Part shown: piece after piece, positions 44,584 through 53,811 of the stretch
Layout of the letters: the number at the start of each line of letters is the position of its first letter
Numbering within the stretch: the first letter of the stretch is position 1
From: a virus
Length of the DNA stretch: 64,000 nucleotides
Direction: 5' to 3' (one strand)
IMG/VR virus record: IMGVR_UViG_3300034121_001409
Span: 1-64,000 of that record
Notes under the pieces: generated by a model
Databases searched by the model: none
What the model was told of the DNA's origin: nothing
The model's input: the letters and a program-made list of their open reading frames with translations, nothing else
Program-made: the position numbers and the translations under genes

Positions 44584-44614
44584 GTTGTTTGTTTTTTATG
44601 TTGTTTTTAATTTT

Positions 44615-45637
44615 TTAACGATAAAAAGATAAATTTTCCTTCTTTTGTTCTCCTTCATCGTTTCCTTTTAGTTTCCCATCACCTTCTATTTCTTCAATTT
44701 CGCCTTTTAATGCTTTGGATTTTACATCAACCACAATCGAAGAAATAATATTGTCAAAATTTCTTGTTATGTAGTCATTTTTCAACAAATCTACAATCTT
44801 GTCAATATTTTCCTTACTTGAAGTTATTCTGTTTTGTACAGCGTAAGCCTCAGCATTTTCTATCATTGATTTGATTTCCTGTTCCGGTACAGGATGCACA
44901 TAAGTATATTTAAAGTCTTTTTGCTCTGCCTTGATTTCAATTGTTTTCAGCTTATCTACAGTCATTGAAAGCTCTCTGTTTCCAACCCAATTCTTTTGTA
45001 GTTCTTGGATTTGTGCCTGAGCTTTTTCCTGCTTAGATTCGTTGGTTTCAACTCCATCAAAAATACCCTTCTTTTTTTCTGCCAAAAACTCTCTCGATTT
45101 TTTAGCTTCTTTCTCGATTTTTATTTCAAGAAGTGCGTATTCTCTTTTTGCTTTATTAAGCTCATCAGTGTCAGATAAATCGTAACCTTTCTGTTCGGCA
45201 AAAAATTCCATACTTGGAAAATCATTGTCAACTAAAAGTTGTGCTTTAGATAATGGTAACCCATCCTCTATAGCAACTCTTTTTACGATTGCCTCCCTGT
45301 CTGAAACCTCATCAACATTTGTCATAGATAAATCAACAAATAACTTTATGGTATCTTGCGATGCTCCATTGGCTACAAGCTGATTCATTTCTTTAGTGAA
45401 TGAATTAGCATACGCTTTGTCGGGTGCAATAAAACCTTCATATTCCTTTAGCTTGTCTGCCGGAACATAACGTTCATCGAAATTTGCAAAGAACTCTGTT
45501 GTTTCCTCAGCCGTCTTGAATCTTCCACCTGTCGTGCTTTCAATTAACTGAGGTATATCTAATGGCGGTTTTGGTTCCTCTGAGCCTCCACCACTTCCTG
45601 TTTCATCATTATAATGAATACCTAAATTTCGTTTCAT
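44615..45637 (-). CDS. Probable scaffolding protein (340 aa)
   Basis: A hydrophilic, strongly charged protein with long helices (KAKREYALLEIKIEKEAKKS; NESKQEKAQAQIQELQKN), a Gly/Ser/Glu/Pro-rich start (TGSGGGSEEPKPP) and a basic/acidic end (GDGKLKGNDEGEQKK). It sits between portal and capsid genes, the standard scaffold position. An ATTG-N20-TTATTTTG promoter lies 36-67 bases upstream. Scaffolds are expected to be removed or cleaved before packaging; no protease was recognised nearby. Confidence 0.65.
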   Translation of the reverse strand: MKRNLGIHYNDETGSGGGSEEPKPPLDIPQLIESTTGGRFKTAEETTEFFANFDERYVPADKLKEYEGFIAPDKAYANSFTKEMNQLVANGASQDTIKLFVDLSMTNVDEVSDREAIVKRVAIEDGLPLSKAQLLVDNDFPSMEFFAEQKGYDLSDTDELNKAKREYALLEIKIEKEAKKSREFLAEKKKGIFDGVETNESKQEKAQAQIQELQKNWVGNRELSMTVDKLKTIEIKAEQKDFKYTYVHPVPEQEIKSMIENAEAYAVQNRITSSKENIDKIVDLLKNDYITRNFDNIISSIVVDVKSKALKGEIEEIEGDGKLKGNDEGEQKKENLSFYR

Positions 45638-45672
45638 TGTCTTAAATTTTTATCTTAAAAAATACTATGGTG

Positions 45673-45704
45673 CAAAATAAGTTCGTTTTTTTATATAAAA
45701 CAAT
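45673..45704 (-). promoter_or_regulatory. Promoter ahead of scaffold/capsid genes
   Basis: On the minus strand: ATTG, 20 bp, TTATTTTG (7 of 8 matches to TAnnTTTG). It begins 20 bases after the portal stop and ends 35 bases before the scaffold ATG. It would allow the capsid genes to be transcribed more strongly than the packaging genes. Confidence 0.6.
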
Positions 45705-45724
45705 AGGGTCAGTATTTTTTTTTA

Positions 45725-48127
45725 CTAAGCCTGTTGTTGCGGTTGCTCCATAGCTGTGTTTAAATATTTCATCAACTCATCCATACTCGGTTTTATACCT
45801 TGAGATATAAGTCCTACCTGCTGACGGAGTGCTTCGTTTTCTAATACTCCATCTTCTAAATCTGCCTCTATAGCCTTAAGGTTTGCATCGTATACGAATT
45901 GATTGTGAGCCAAACTCATATCCATAGCAGCCTTTGTAACAATAGTTTTTCGTGCCTCTTCCTGTGCAAGTTGAGCAGACATTCTTTGTTGCTCACCGTT
46001 AGCCTGTATATCTTGCTGTTTTCTCTCTTGGTCTTTTACTTCCTGCTCTTTAACAGATTTTCCCAACATCAATTGAGCCAATGGAATATTACCTGCCATG
46101 ATAACTCTATATAGTCCTATGTAAACATCTTCAGTAATTCCACCATAACCAAACTTAGCTCTTTGTTGAGTCAGACCAATTAACTGCTGTAATAAGAATT
46201 GTTTTTCTTGGTAATTAGAAGAAAGGGTAACCTTCAGGTTGAACTTTATACCTGCAATATCTTCTGTGAGTTTTATTATCTCGATATCGTCTTCATGCAG
46301 TGGGTGGTATTCAATATCAATCTCACCATCCTTGCATATTTGTTGCCATCTCAACATAGATGAAGTATAAGCAGCCTCTGATAACTCTCGCATTGCAGCG
46401 TATTCCGGCTGTATTGAATTGTTTGCTGCTTCTAATTTCGCCTCCCCTTGAACCTTTAGCATTCTTTCTGAATCTGTACTACCATTGGCAACATCATTCA
46501 TTCCGGTATTGATACTTATATTATTTCTATGTTCATTTATTCCGTCAGAAAATATTTTAAACTGCTCAAATGCATTTGATTGTATAGGGGCAACAAGGGA
46601 GTGTATGTTTGCTATTGGGTTACCATGAGAATCGACAGTATCCAAACTCATGATACCTTTCTCTAATAGCATATTCATTAAATCTGTAGGAGTTTTTATC
46701 TCTCCATCAAGTTCTGTGTTTTCAAGTGCTGATTTATTAAATATCATAGCAGGTGGAGCCGGTATAGCGGCTATAGCATTTCTTCTTTTGTAGGTCAAAA
46801 TATTTATCATATCAATATCCGGAACCATTCTTTCTACCTTAGATGTAACTCCTGTTGTTGCTACATGATAAGATAATATTCCTTTTTTATATCCGGTCTT
46901 GCCTTGTCTTGGTGTGTTGTCATTTTTATCACAACCAAAAGCAAAATCAGTTCCTATAATCCATTTGCACTCATACTGATACTGCACTCTTTTTTCTATC
47001 AACTTAGCACCTCTTGCTTCTTCGCTTTTATCAAGTTTGTAGTCGTATGGTTTTTCGCTGAAATCAAGAGTTCCGTATTTCTCAATATTTTTTTCTCTGA
47101 ATTTTCTAACGTCTGAGCTTAACCAACATCCATCCAACACCCAAACTTTTATATGGTCATAAGGATAATACCCATTCTCATTATAACATTGTGTGTGCTG
47201 AACACTTGCGAATGCATTATTGAATCCGTATTCCTTAGCAATCATCATTAAGTGCTTCTCCTGTAGTTTACTTTCATTTCTTATTTCCGCTATAGTCATC
47301 TGTCTGATTTCTGCCGCCATTGTTATATCTCTGAAATCAAGATATTTTGAACATGGCAGAAGCAGCATATCAGGGTCTACATACCTCAATATCGGAGTGT
47401 TTATAGAATGGTCAATATAATCCTTTACAGCAACTATACCGATATCAAAAAGGTCTGCAAATAACATATACTTTAACATCCTCCATTTGGATTCAGTATT
47501 GGTTACATTTAATGCTTTCTGAAGTTTAATTTCTTCTTGGAGTTTTAAGCCTCCTGTCTTCACAAACAAATCAACATCCTGCTCAGATTCAAATTGTTGC
47601 TCCGGTTGTTTAAAATCAACACCTAATGAGCCGATGAAATTTTTAAATGTTTGATTCTGCCATATTTTTAACGCAGCTATTTCTTTTTTTCTTTTATATT
47701 GCGATGCAGGGTCTACAGCTCTTACTGCAACATCATAATCCATCTTGTCGTATATTCCCAATATTTGGTCTCTTAGGTTAACATGACCTCTGTCTTGTTC
47801 CCAAGATATATTCATGTACGATTTTTTTCTTTGGTTACCCTTGCTGTCTTTTCCAAGTAACTGCTCTTTATATTTATCGGTGTTGGTTTGTCCTTTTGCA
47901 TAAGAGCGCAAAGTTGAATACTTTGAGTTACCTCCGTTTATAATTCCATTGAGTAATCCTCCGGTGTGAAGCATACCGTTTGCTCCTAAAGTAAAAAGGT
48001 GCTTCATTACTGAAACATAGTACGACATCTCTTCCTTTTTCTTAGGGTCGATGTCGTGGTGCGGCATACGGTTGGATATTATATTATCCTGACCTTTATG
48101 TGTTTCGACTAATTTATTTAGATTCAT
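45725..48127 (-). CDS. Portal protein (800 aa)
   Basis: Position between TerL and the scaffold, and the composition, identify the portal: an N-terminal disordered region (PHHDIDPKKKEEMSYYVSVM), a clip/stem region with long helices, and a C-terminal glutamine-rich helical barrel (QEVKDQERKQQDIQANGEQQ; ending AMEQPQQQA). A block ILRYVDPDMLLLPCSKYLD fits crAss-like and related portals of 750-850 aa. The portal forms the dodecameric DNA channel. A promoter box ends 4 bases before the ATG, so the mRNA may be nearly leaderless. Confidence 0.8.
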   Translation of the reverse strand: MNLNKLVETHKGQDNIISNRMPHHDIDPKKKEEMSYYVSVMKHLFTLGANGMLHTGGLLNGIINGGNSKYSTLRSYAKGQTNTDKYKEQLLGKDSKGNQRKKSYMNISWEQDRGHVNLRDQILGIYDKMDYDVAVRAVDPASQYKRKKEIAALKIWQNQTFKNFIGSLGVDFKQPEQQFESEQDVDLFVKTGGLKLQEEIKLQKALNVTNTESKWRMLKYMLFADLFDIGIVAVKDYIDHSINTPILRYVDPDMLLLPCSKYLDFRDITMAAEIRQMTIAEIRNESKLQEKHLMMIAKEYGFNNAFASVQHTQCYNENGYYPYDHIKVWVLDGCWLSSDVRKFREKNIEKYGTLDFSEKPYDYKLDKSEEARGAKLIEKRVQYQYECKWIIGTDFAFGCDKNDNTPRQGKTGYKKGILSYHVATTGVTSKVERMVPDIDMINILTYKRRNAIAAIPAPPAMIFNKSALENTELDGEIKTPTDLMNMLLEKGIMSLDTVDSHGNPIANIHSLVAPIQSNAFEQFKIFSDGINEHRNNISINTGMNDVANGSTDSERMLKVQGEAKLEAANNSIQPEYAAMRELSEAAYTSSMLRWQQICKDGEIDIEYHPLHEDDIEIIKLTEDIAGIKFNLKVTLSSNYQEKQFLLQQLIGLTQQRAKFGYGGITEDVYIGLYRVIMAGNIPLAQLMLGKSVKEQEVKDQERKQQDIQANGEQQRMSAQLAQEEARKTIVTKAAMDMSLAHNQFVYDANLKAIEADLEDGVLENEALRQQVGLISQGIKPSMDELMKYLNTAMEQPQQQA

Positions 48128-48131
48128 GTAG

Positions 48132-48163
48132 CAAAATTACACTTCCTTTTCTTTAATTACAAT
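48132..48163 (-). promoter_or_regulatory. Promoter ahead of the portal gene, possibly leaderless
   Basis: On the minus strand: ATTG, exactly 20 bp, TAATTTTG (perfect TAnnTTTG), then CTAC and the portal ATG. The -33 part overlaps the last codons of TerL. The start site would fall about one or two bases before the ATG. Confidence 0.65.
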
Positions 48164-50316
48164 ATAGTATTCTCTTCAAAATACTGCCTGTTTCTATCCT
48201 TCCTCAATTCATCTCTCTTCTTGTTGCGCTGCTTTTCAGCTTCAACCAAATGCATACTTAATGAATTTCCGTATAATGCATAAGCACAGGCTGAGAACAA
48301 GTCATAGTCAGTCATCTTATCATAAGTAACAGAAAGGCATTCATCAAGAAACTCATTATGAAACTCGTAATCACACGATGAGAGTATATGCTCCTGCACA
48401 ACCATAAACAATGCATCCTTTGTTAAATCATTCGTTACATCACCTGAGTTATCTTTTAACTTCTGCTTCTTTTCGTCATACTTATGCATTAAGTATCCAA
48501 CATATTTTCTCTTCTTAAATCCATCCTGTATGTGTGGATGGTTCATCTCAGGAAACATTTGACATCCGTAAAAAACACACATCTTTATCATGTCATCAAT
48601 GTACTCCTCTTTTGAAGGTGGTCTAAAATTATAGGTGCAAACAAATCTTTTTGTTTTATACCTAAACCACATATCATTCTTCTGCTTATCTGTCAACCCT
48701 TCAGGCATATCTGAAAGCGGAGACTCCATTACCGGATTGAATCTCATAAACACTGCTCCACCACCATTAGAACCCTCTCCTTCGGTAACATCAAAATTAA
48801 ATGTGTCACCTCCTGCCACAAACAGATGACCGTTTGCAGGAACCTTAATACCACCTCTTATGGTACTCTTGTTTCTTAAACTTTCGCTTGGTAAATATGA
48901 AACCCTGAATCTTCCTTTTGGGTTGTCAATAAATTCAACCTCTGTATTTTTTTCTCCGTTTTTCCATACAAAATCTCCAACCCTGATATAATCATTTCCA
49001 TTAAAGAAAAACATTGACCTCTTGTAAAGTTTGTCTTTATCGAATGGACACTTGGCTGCATTGATAGTAAAACACTCTCTTGTTGTGTATGGAAATTTTC
49101 TTATGTTCTCGTAATAAGAGCCGGAGCCTTCTTTAAGTGAGCTTCTTTCAATATCTAATTTCTCTTTTGATTCTCTGAGTTTACTCATTCCAAAATCATC
49201 AATCATCTCTCCGTCATACGCAGGGAAAAATATTCTCCATAATCCGGTTTCTGTTCTATTTAATGCATTTCTTTTATGGTAATCTGAACCATCCCATATT
49301 GCCTTAAATGGCTTGAATCCTTCTCTTCCAACTTCCTCAACCGTTGTGGTGTGATGAGAGAATCCTGTCTTCTGACCAAACGGATTAAACATGGCAGGTT
49401 TTACAACATCCCATCTCTGCATAGCATTTACAGTTTCAAGTTTACCTTCCTCATCTGATATATAATATCCGAGATATGTTGAGTCATATGCAGAAGCCTT
49501 AGCTGACCTGAAATCACAGAAGCTACCTAAATCAATCTGTTCAATTTGCTCACCTTCTCCGGTTGTAAATTTTAACTCAGAAGCCGGAGCTGATAATAAA
49601 TGGCTATGTATTGGTTGAAAAAAGAACGGCATACCTTTCCAACCAAGAACAACCTTATCGAAAAGGTCACTCGCATCTTTATCATTTTTTGATTGTATTC
49701 CGCAATGCCTGTTTATCATTCTCGTCATTTCTTCATACAAGCTCATTGCTGCTCTTACGGATTTACCTGTCTTACGTCTCGTCATTTCAACGATTCCTAT
49801 GCAATCCTTATCATTAACTGCTTCTGTAAGAAAATGGAAAAAACGCCTGTCTCTGTCCATATACACAATCTCAGATTCTGTAACTGACCAATAGTTCATC
49901 CAATAGTACATCTTTCCGGTGATGTATGTACGAACACCATTATTGAAGAACCAAACACCATATAACCTTCTTCTCCACTCCTCAAGTATAAACCTCCAAA
50001 TATCATCGTACTTGTCTTTGCTTTTACGAAGCTCCTTGTGCATCTCATCAGCAAATATCTTCCGGTCTGCTTTCATTCTTGTTCGACCATTATGCTCATC
50101 TACTTCCTTGCTTATTCTTTTCATTAAAGCAGTAAGACGTTCAGGGTATTTTACACGATAAAATTTCTGTAAATGCTGTGGCATTCCATAATTTAAAATA
50201 TCCCTGTCATTAGGGATATCAGGGCATGGAAACACAATTTCTTTTAAGTCATCGTCTAAATCATTGACTATAACAACCTGTTCCTGCGGCTTATATTTGT
50301 GGTCAAGAATTATCAA
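48157..50316 (-). CDS. terL: Terminase large subunit
   Basis: 719 aa. Walker A variant RRKTGKS at 180-186 and the acidic YYISDEEGK at 284-292 (Walker B plus catalytic Glu) define the packaging ATPase. The C-terminal part contains FVAGGDTFNFDV near 495, the first acidic motif of the RNase H-like nuclease domain. It cuts concatemers and drives DNA into the capsid through the portal. The frame begins with TTG at 50316, overlapping the stop of the previous gene (TTGA); the first ATG is only at codon 45, inside conserved-looking sequence, so TTG is preferred. Confidence 0.92.
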   Translation of the reverse strand: MIILDHKYKPQEQVVIVNDLDDDLKEIVFPCPDIPNDRDILNYGMPQHLQKFYRVKYPERLTALMKRISKEVDEHNGRTRMKADRKIFADEMHKELRKSKDKYDDIWRFILEEWRRRLYGVWFFNNGVRTYITGKMYYWMNYWSVTESEIVYMDRDRRFFHFLTEAVNDKDCIGIVEMTRRKTGKSVRAAMSLYEEMTRMINRHCGIQSKNDKDASDLFDKVVLGWKGMPFFFQPIHSHLLSAPASELKFTTGEGEQIEQIDLGSFCDFRSAKASAYDSTYLGYYISDEEGKLETVNAMQRWDVVKPAMFNPFGQKTGFSHHTTTVEEVGREGFKPFKAIWDGSDYHKRNALNRTETGLWRIFFPAYDGEMIDDFGMSKLRESKEKLDIERSSLKEGSGSYYENIRKFPYTTRECFTINAAKCPFDKDKLYKRSMFFFNGNDYIRVGDFVWKNGEKNTEVEFIDNPKGRFRVSYLPSESLRNKSTIRGGIKVPANGHLFVAGGDTFNFDVTEGEGSNGGGAVFMRFNPVMESPLSDMPEGLTDKQKNDMWFRYKTKRFVCTYNFRPPSKEEYIDDMIKMCVFYGCQMFPEMNHPHIQDGFKKRKYVGYLMHKYDEKKQKLKDNSGDVTNDLTKDALFMVVQEHILSSCDYEFHNEFLDECLSVTYDKMTDYDLFSACAYALYGNSLSMHLVEAEKQRNKKRDELRKDRNRQYFEENTIL

Positions 50317-50939
50317 GGCTTAGGTATTTTTATTTTCTTACGGACAACAAGCTCTGTGAAGCCTTCAACCCTTGCATGAGAAAGGAAATCATCATCCGCT
50401 TCCGATTCTAAGTTTTTATCTGACATAAATATCTGACGCTTCATCTCAGATATCCTCTTCAACATATCATGTAATTGCTTCTGTGTTTTTTCGGTTACAG
50501 CAACAGCTTCAACAACATCCTCATTTTCTGAGTCCTGCTGCATCTTAAACAACATCCTGTCATAAGATATTGATGAAACCATAAGAAGCGAATACTCCTG
50601 ACTTTGCTGAAGTGTGCAAAATCTTATAGCCATCCTGTTGGCAGAAGAATTTTTACCGTCAATTATACTAATAACATCATCGTTAAAATCCTTGCTATTT
50701 TTAGACAGCAGTATCTCCATCGCTTTAACCTTTCTGTCTTTTATGTTCTCGAAATCTTTCACCATAACAGATTGCTTATGGTAAACCATCTCCATGTAAT
50801 TAAAGAATAAATCTTCATTCACCGGAAGAGGCTCTTGGAACTCTTTGTACAGGTTTAATGTATTCCAAAGTTTTCGAACACCTTTAGGGTTCCCATGTGG
50901 GTTCCAAAATAAATTTTCAAAATCTTCTTTGTTGTACAT
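50313..50939 (-). CDS. Candidate small terminase/packaging protein (208 aa)
   Basis: Starts MYNKEDFENLFWNPHGNPKG, with helical segments around AMEILLSKNSKDFNDDVISI and a coiled-coil-like region (TEKTQKQLHDMLKRISEMKRQ), ending in a basic tail VRKKIKIPKP. Its location directly upstream of TerL, with overlapping stop/start, and its all-helical nature suit a small terminase. No HTH is clear enough to prove it. Confidence 0.55.
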   Translation of the reverse strand: MYNKEDFENLFWNPHGNPKGVRKLWNTLNLYKEFQEPLPVNEDLFFNYMEMVYHKQSVMVKDFENIKDRKVKAMEILLSKNSKDFNDDVISIIDGKNSSANRMAIRFCTLQQSQEYSLLMVSSISYDRMLFKMQQDSENEDVVEAVAVTEKTQKQLHDMLKRISEMKRQIFMSDKNLESEADDDFLSHARVEGFTELVVRKKIKIPKP

Positions 50940-50940
50940 C

Positions 50941-51198
50941 TTACTCTACTAAATAAACATCAGATTGACGAAGAACTTTATGCACCTCGCCTTTATATTT
51001 AAAATCAAAACCTACAGAGCTTTGGTAATATACGATATCACCTTCCTTAAGCTCCATAGGTTCATTTGGTTTACCTTTCCCTGTTGACACAACAGTTCCC
51101 CTGCTTGGCTTTTCTTTCGCAGATTCAGGCAATATAAGCCCTGTATTGTTTTCTTCCGGTATTGGAAGAACAAGTACCTTATCAAATAGTAATGTCAT
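50941..51198 (-). CDS. groES: GroES-type co-chaperonin (85 aa)
   Basis: Full GroES pattern at slightly reduced length: a first strand (LFDKVLVLPI), mobile loop with the hydrophobic contact TGLILP (19-24), SRGTVVSTGKG (32-42), LKEGDIVYYQ and a last segment VLRQSDVYLVE. It should cap a GroEL ring and close the folding chamber. It lies four bases after groEL; in bacteria the order is normally the reverse. A second, three-domain GroES-like protein is encoded on the other side of groEL. Confidence 0.92.
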   Translation of the reverse strand: MTLLFDKVLVLPIPEENNTGLILPESAKEKPSRGTVVSTGKGKPNEPMELKEGDIVYYQSSVGFDFKYKGEVHKVLRQSDVYLVE

Positions 51199-51202
51199 TG
51201 TA

Positions 51203-52804
51203 TTAGTTTATTGATTCTAAATCTTCAGAAATAACGCACTCAGTAGTCAGGTATAAACATCCAACAGAAGCTGCATTCTCCAATGCAACCCTGATAACTT
51301 TTATTGGGTCTATAATACCAACCTTCAACAAGTCGGAGTATTTCTTGTTTTTAATATCGTATCCTTCTCCCTCTAACAACATAGACACATCGTGCTTTGA
51401 TGGGTCTACGCCTCCATTTTTTAAAATCTGATTATACGGTTCATTTATTGAATCCAATACAACATTGTATCCCAATGAAAAACCAAAAGAAAGGTGTTCG
51501 AATTTCTTACTTCTTAATTTTGCAGAAATCTTCGTAAGCGTAGCTCCACCTCCGGCAACAAAACCTTCATCAATAGCAGAACGAACTGCACATAAGGCAT
51601 CGTCAACCCTGTCTCTTTTTTCTACAACTTCTGTTTCTGTAAATCCACCGATTTTAATAACAGCTATTCCATTTTTAATTTTCGCCAATCTTCTCTTTGC
51701 AAAATCTCTTTCGAAGTCTGTTATACCATCAGAGGATATCATATCCTTTAATTCTGATATTCGAAGATTGATTGCTTCGAAATCACCACCACCTTTAGCT
51801 ATAATTGTTCTGTGTTTATCCACTGTGATTTTTTCTGCTTTACCAAAATGAACAAGGGATGCATCCTTCAGTAAGATACCTGCATCATCACTGATTATTG
51901 TTGCCCCTGTCACAGTTGCAATATCATCCAAAAACAAATTTCTTTCTTCTCCAAAAGAAGGAGCCTTTATTACACAAACACCTTTTGGTATACCGCCTTG
52001 TTTTAGGTTCATTAAAAGAAACGACATCGCCTCTCCTATAACATCTTCTGCTATAATTAAAAGCGGCTTGTTTACCTTGACGGCATCCTGCACTAACTTC
52101 AGGATATCCTGAGTATAAACTATAGTTTTATTTACAATAACAACCACCGGATTATCCATCTCTGCACTCATCTTGCTTTTATTGGTTACAAAACCAACAT
52201 TAATATAACCCCTGTCTATAAGCAATCCGTCTACCGTCAGTAAACTGTTCTCATTACTATTGCTGTTCTCAGCAGTAACTATTCCATCTATACCAACTTT
52301 TTCATAGGCATCATAAATAAGGCTTCCAATAACAGAATCATTGTTTGCAGATATCGCTGCAATATCATTTATTACCGAGAAGTTTTCGTCTGTAATATTC
52401 ACAGACCTTGATTTAAGTTCACCTACCACATCTCTTACAGCAGTTTCAATTCCATCTTTTATTTCTAATGGAGCATCTTCTGCTTCTAATGCTTCGTCAA
52501 TTTTACCAACTATGGATTGAAATAAAACTGTAGCTGTAGTGGTTCCATCTCCGGCTACCTCTACTGTTTTCTGAGCTACATCCTTAACCATGAGCGCACC
52601 CATGTTTTCAGCAGGGTCTTTAAGCATAATGCTTTTTACCACTGTTACGCCATCTTTTGTGTTGTGCGGTATGGCTCCATATTTTGTGATTGCTACATTT
52701 CTTCCTTTTGCACCAAGTGTTAACTTTACAGCATTTGCAATCTTGTCTATTCCGGCTCTTAATTGTTTTCGGGCTTCTGCACCGAATGTTAAATTCTTAA
52801 TCAT
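51203..52804 (-). CDS. groEL: Phage-encoded GroEL chaperonin
   Basis: 533 aa, collinear with bacterial GroEL. LTLGAKGRN at 28-36 (the usual proline is alanine), TKDGVTV with D51, VAGDGTTTATVL with catalytic D86, the apical GKPLLIIAEDV-type block (here NKPLLIIAEDV), and VDDALCAVRSAIDEG with the second catalytic aspartate are all present. It lacks the C-terminal GGM-repeat tail and ends EDLESIN. This suggests an active ATPase barrel with a differently lined chamber. It sits between two co-chaperonin genes and just ahead of packaging and capsid genes. Confidence 0.95.
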   Translation of the reverse strand: MIKNLTFGAEARKQLRAGIDKIANAVKLTLGAKGRNVAITKYGAIPHNTKDGVTVVKSIMLKDPAENMGALMVKDVAQKTVEVAGDGTTTATVLFQSIVGKIDEALEAEDAPLEIKDGIETAVRDVVGELKSRSVNITDENFSVINDIAAISANNDSVIGSLIYDAYEKVGIDGIVTAENSNSNENSLLTVDGLLIDRGYINVGFVTNKSKMSAEMDNPVVVIVNKTIVYTQDILKLVQDAVKVNKPLLIIAEDVIGEAMSFLLMNLKQGGIPKGVCVIKAPSFGEERNLFLDDIATVTGATIISDDAGILLKDASLVHFGKAEKITVDKHRTIIAKGGGDFEAINLRISELKDMISSDGITDFERDFAKRRLAKIKNGIAVIKIGGFTETEVVEKRDRVDDALCAVRSAIDEGFVAGGGATLTKISAKLRSKKFEHLSFGFSLGYNVVLDSINEPYNQILKNGGVDPSKHDVSMLLEGEGYDIKNKKYSDLLKVGIIDPIKVIRVALENAASVGCLYLTTECVISEDLESIN

Positions 52805-52818
52805 TGTACTATTTTTAA

Positions 52819-53811
52819 TTAGATGATAAAATTAATGTCTTTTTTTTGAATTAAGTGTATATTTTTAAGTTTTTCGTTTTTTATTAGTATATCGTTCCCA
52901 ATCTTCATTCGCTTTGTGTGTTGAAAATTTACAACATCACCGACTTTAGCCTCAGCATTTTCCTCGTCAAAGTCATAGGTTATATACGACTTGTTTGGTG
53001 TTGATATAAAAACCAATGTTCCTAAACCCCATCTCTTGTCTCCCTTCTCATTAAGGTTAAAAATATTCACACTTGTCTCTGTCTCTACAGTTGTTGGTAT
53101 ATTTTCTATATCGACACCACAGTATCCGTTTATAAAAACAATATCCTCTCCTCTCTCAAAAGCGTAACATAAGTCATACCTGATTAGGTAATACTTTTTA
53201 GATGTGCTTTCGTCTTCAATTATTAAACCAAGAACTTCTGCATTCTCTATTGACAAATAATGGAAATGAACGATGTCATCTTTTTTAACAAGAACCCCAT
53301 CAGGATTATCCCACTTTATTGTCATGTTTGTCATCTTGGCTATAGTGCTATCTGCATACAACTCTCTCTGAGATATCTCTTTTCCAAAAAACATAAGATT
53401 GTCCGGTGCTGCAATCACCTTTCCATAGGTCGATGCAAACCTTTCCTTTTGAAATGATTTATCAATAATAAAATTCGTATTACTCTCTGCCGTTCCTTCC
53501 AACTTCTCAACCAAAACATAATTGTATGGAATCTTATATTCTCCATCAACTATCAAACAAACAACCTCTGATTGGTTTATCACTTCGTGTGTTGAATCAT
53601 TATACTCTATATCAATTCCTGAGTACCTGTCATAAACAACAACATCACCAACAGAGCAGCAGTCAAATTCACTTTTACTTTCTGACACAGCAACAACCAA
53701 ACCCCTGCTTGTTATTCTTTTAAAATAATGATGCATTTTTAAGGTTAACCTTTCTAATTCAGGGTCGTGCTTAAATGGCTTGATTATTATATTTCCTTTT
53801 GTTGGTTTCAT
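52819..53811 (-). CDS. Triple-GroES-like fusion protein (330 aa)
   Basis: Not a known family that I can name, but the sequence shows the GroES pattern three times. Repeat 1: NIIIKP (7-12), SRGLVVAVSES (35-45), SVGDVVVYDRYSG (53-65), QSEVVCLIV (80-88). Repeat 2: NYVLVEKL (97-104), YGKVIAAP (129-136), VKKDDIVHFHYLS (175-187), LIRYDLCYAF (209-218). Repeat 3: DIVFINGY (223-230), WGLGTLVFIS (261-270), AKVGDVVNFQH (288-298), LIQKKDINFI (320-329). Each has a variable stretch where the mobile loop would be, with LTL, FII and NIF as possible GroEL contacts. It starts the groEL operon. A tandem co-chaperonin (compare the two-domain Cpn20 of chloroplasts) is inferred. Confidence 0.75.
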   Translation of the reverse strand: MKPTKGNIIIKPFKHDPELERLTLKMHHYFKRITSRGLVVAVSESKSEFDCCSVGDVVVYDRYSGIDIEYNDSTHEVINQSEVVCLIVDGEYKIPYNYVLVEKLEGTAESNTNFIIDKSFQKERFASTYGKVIAAPDNLMFFGKEISQRELYADSTIAKMTNMTIKWDNPDGVLVKKDDIVHFHYLSIENAEVLGLIIEDESTSKKYYLIRYDLCYAFERGEDIVFINGYCGVDIENIPTTVETETSVNIFNLNEKGDKRWGLGTLVFISTPNKSYITYDFDEENAEAKVGDVVNFQHTKRMKIGNDILIKNEKLKNIHLIQKKDINFII

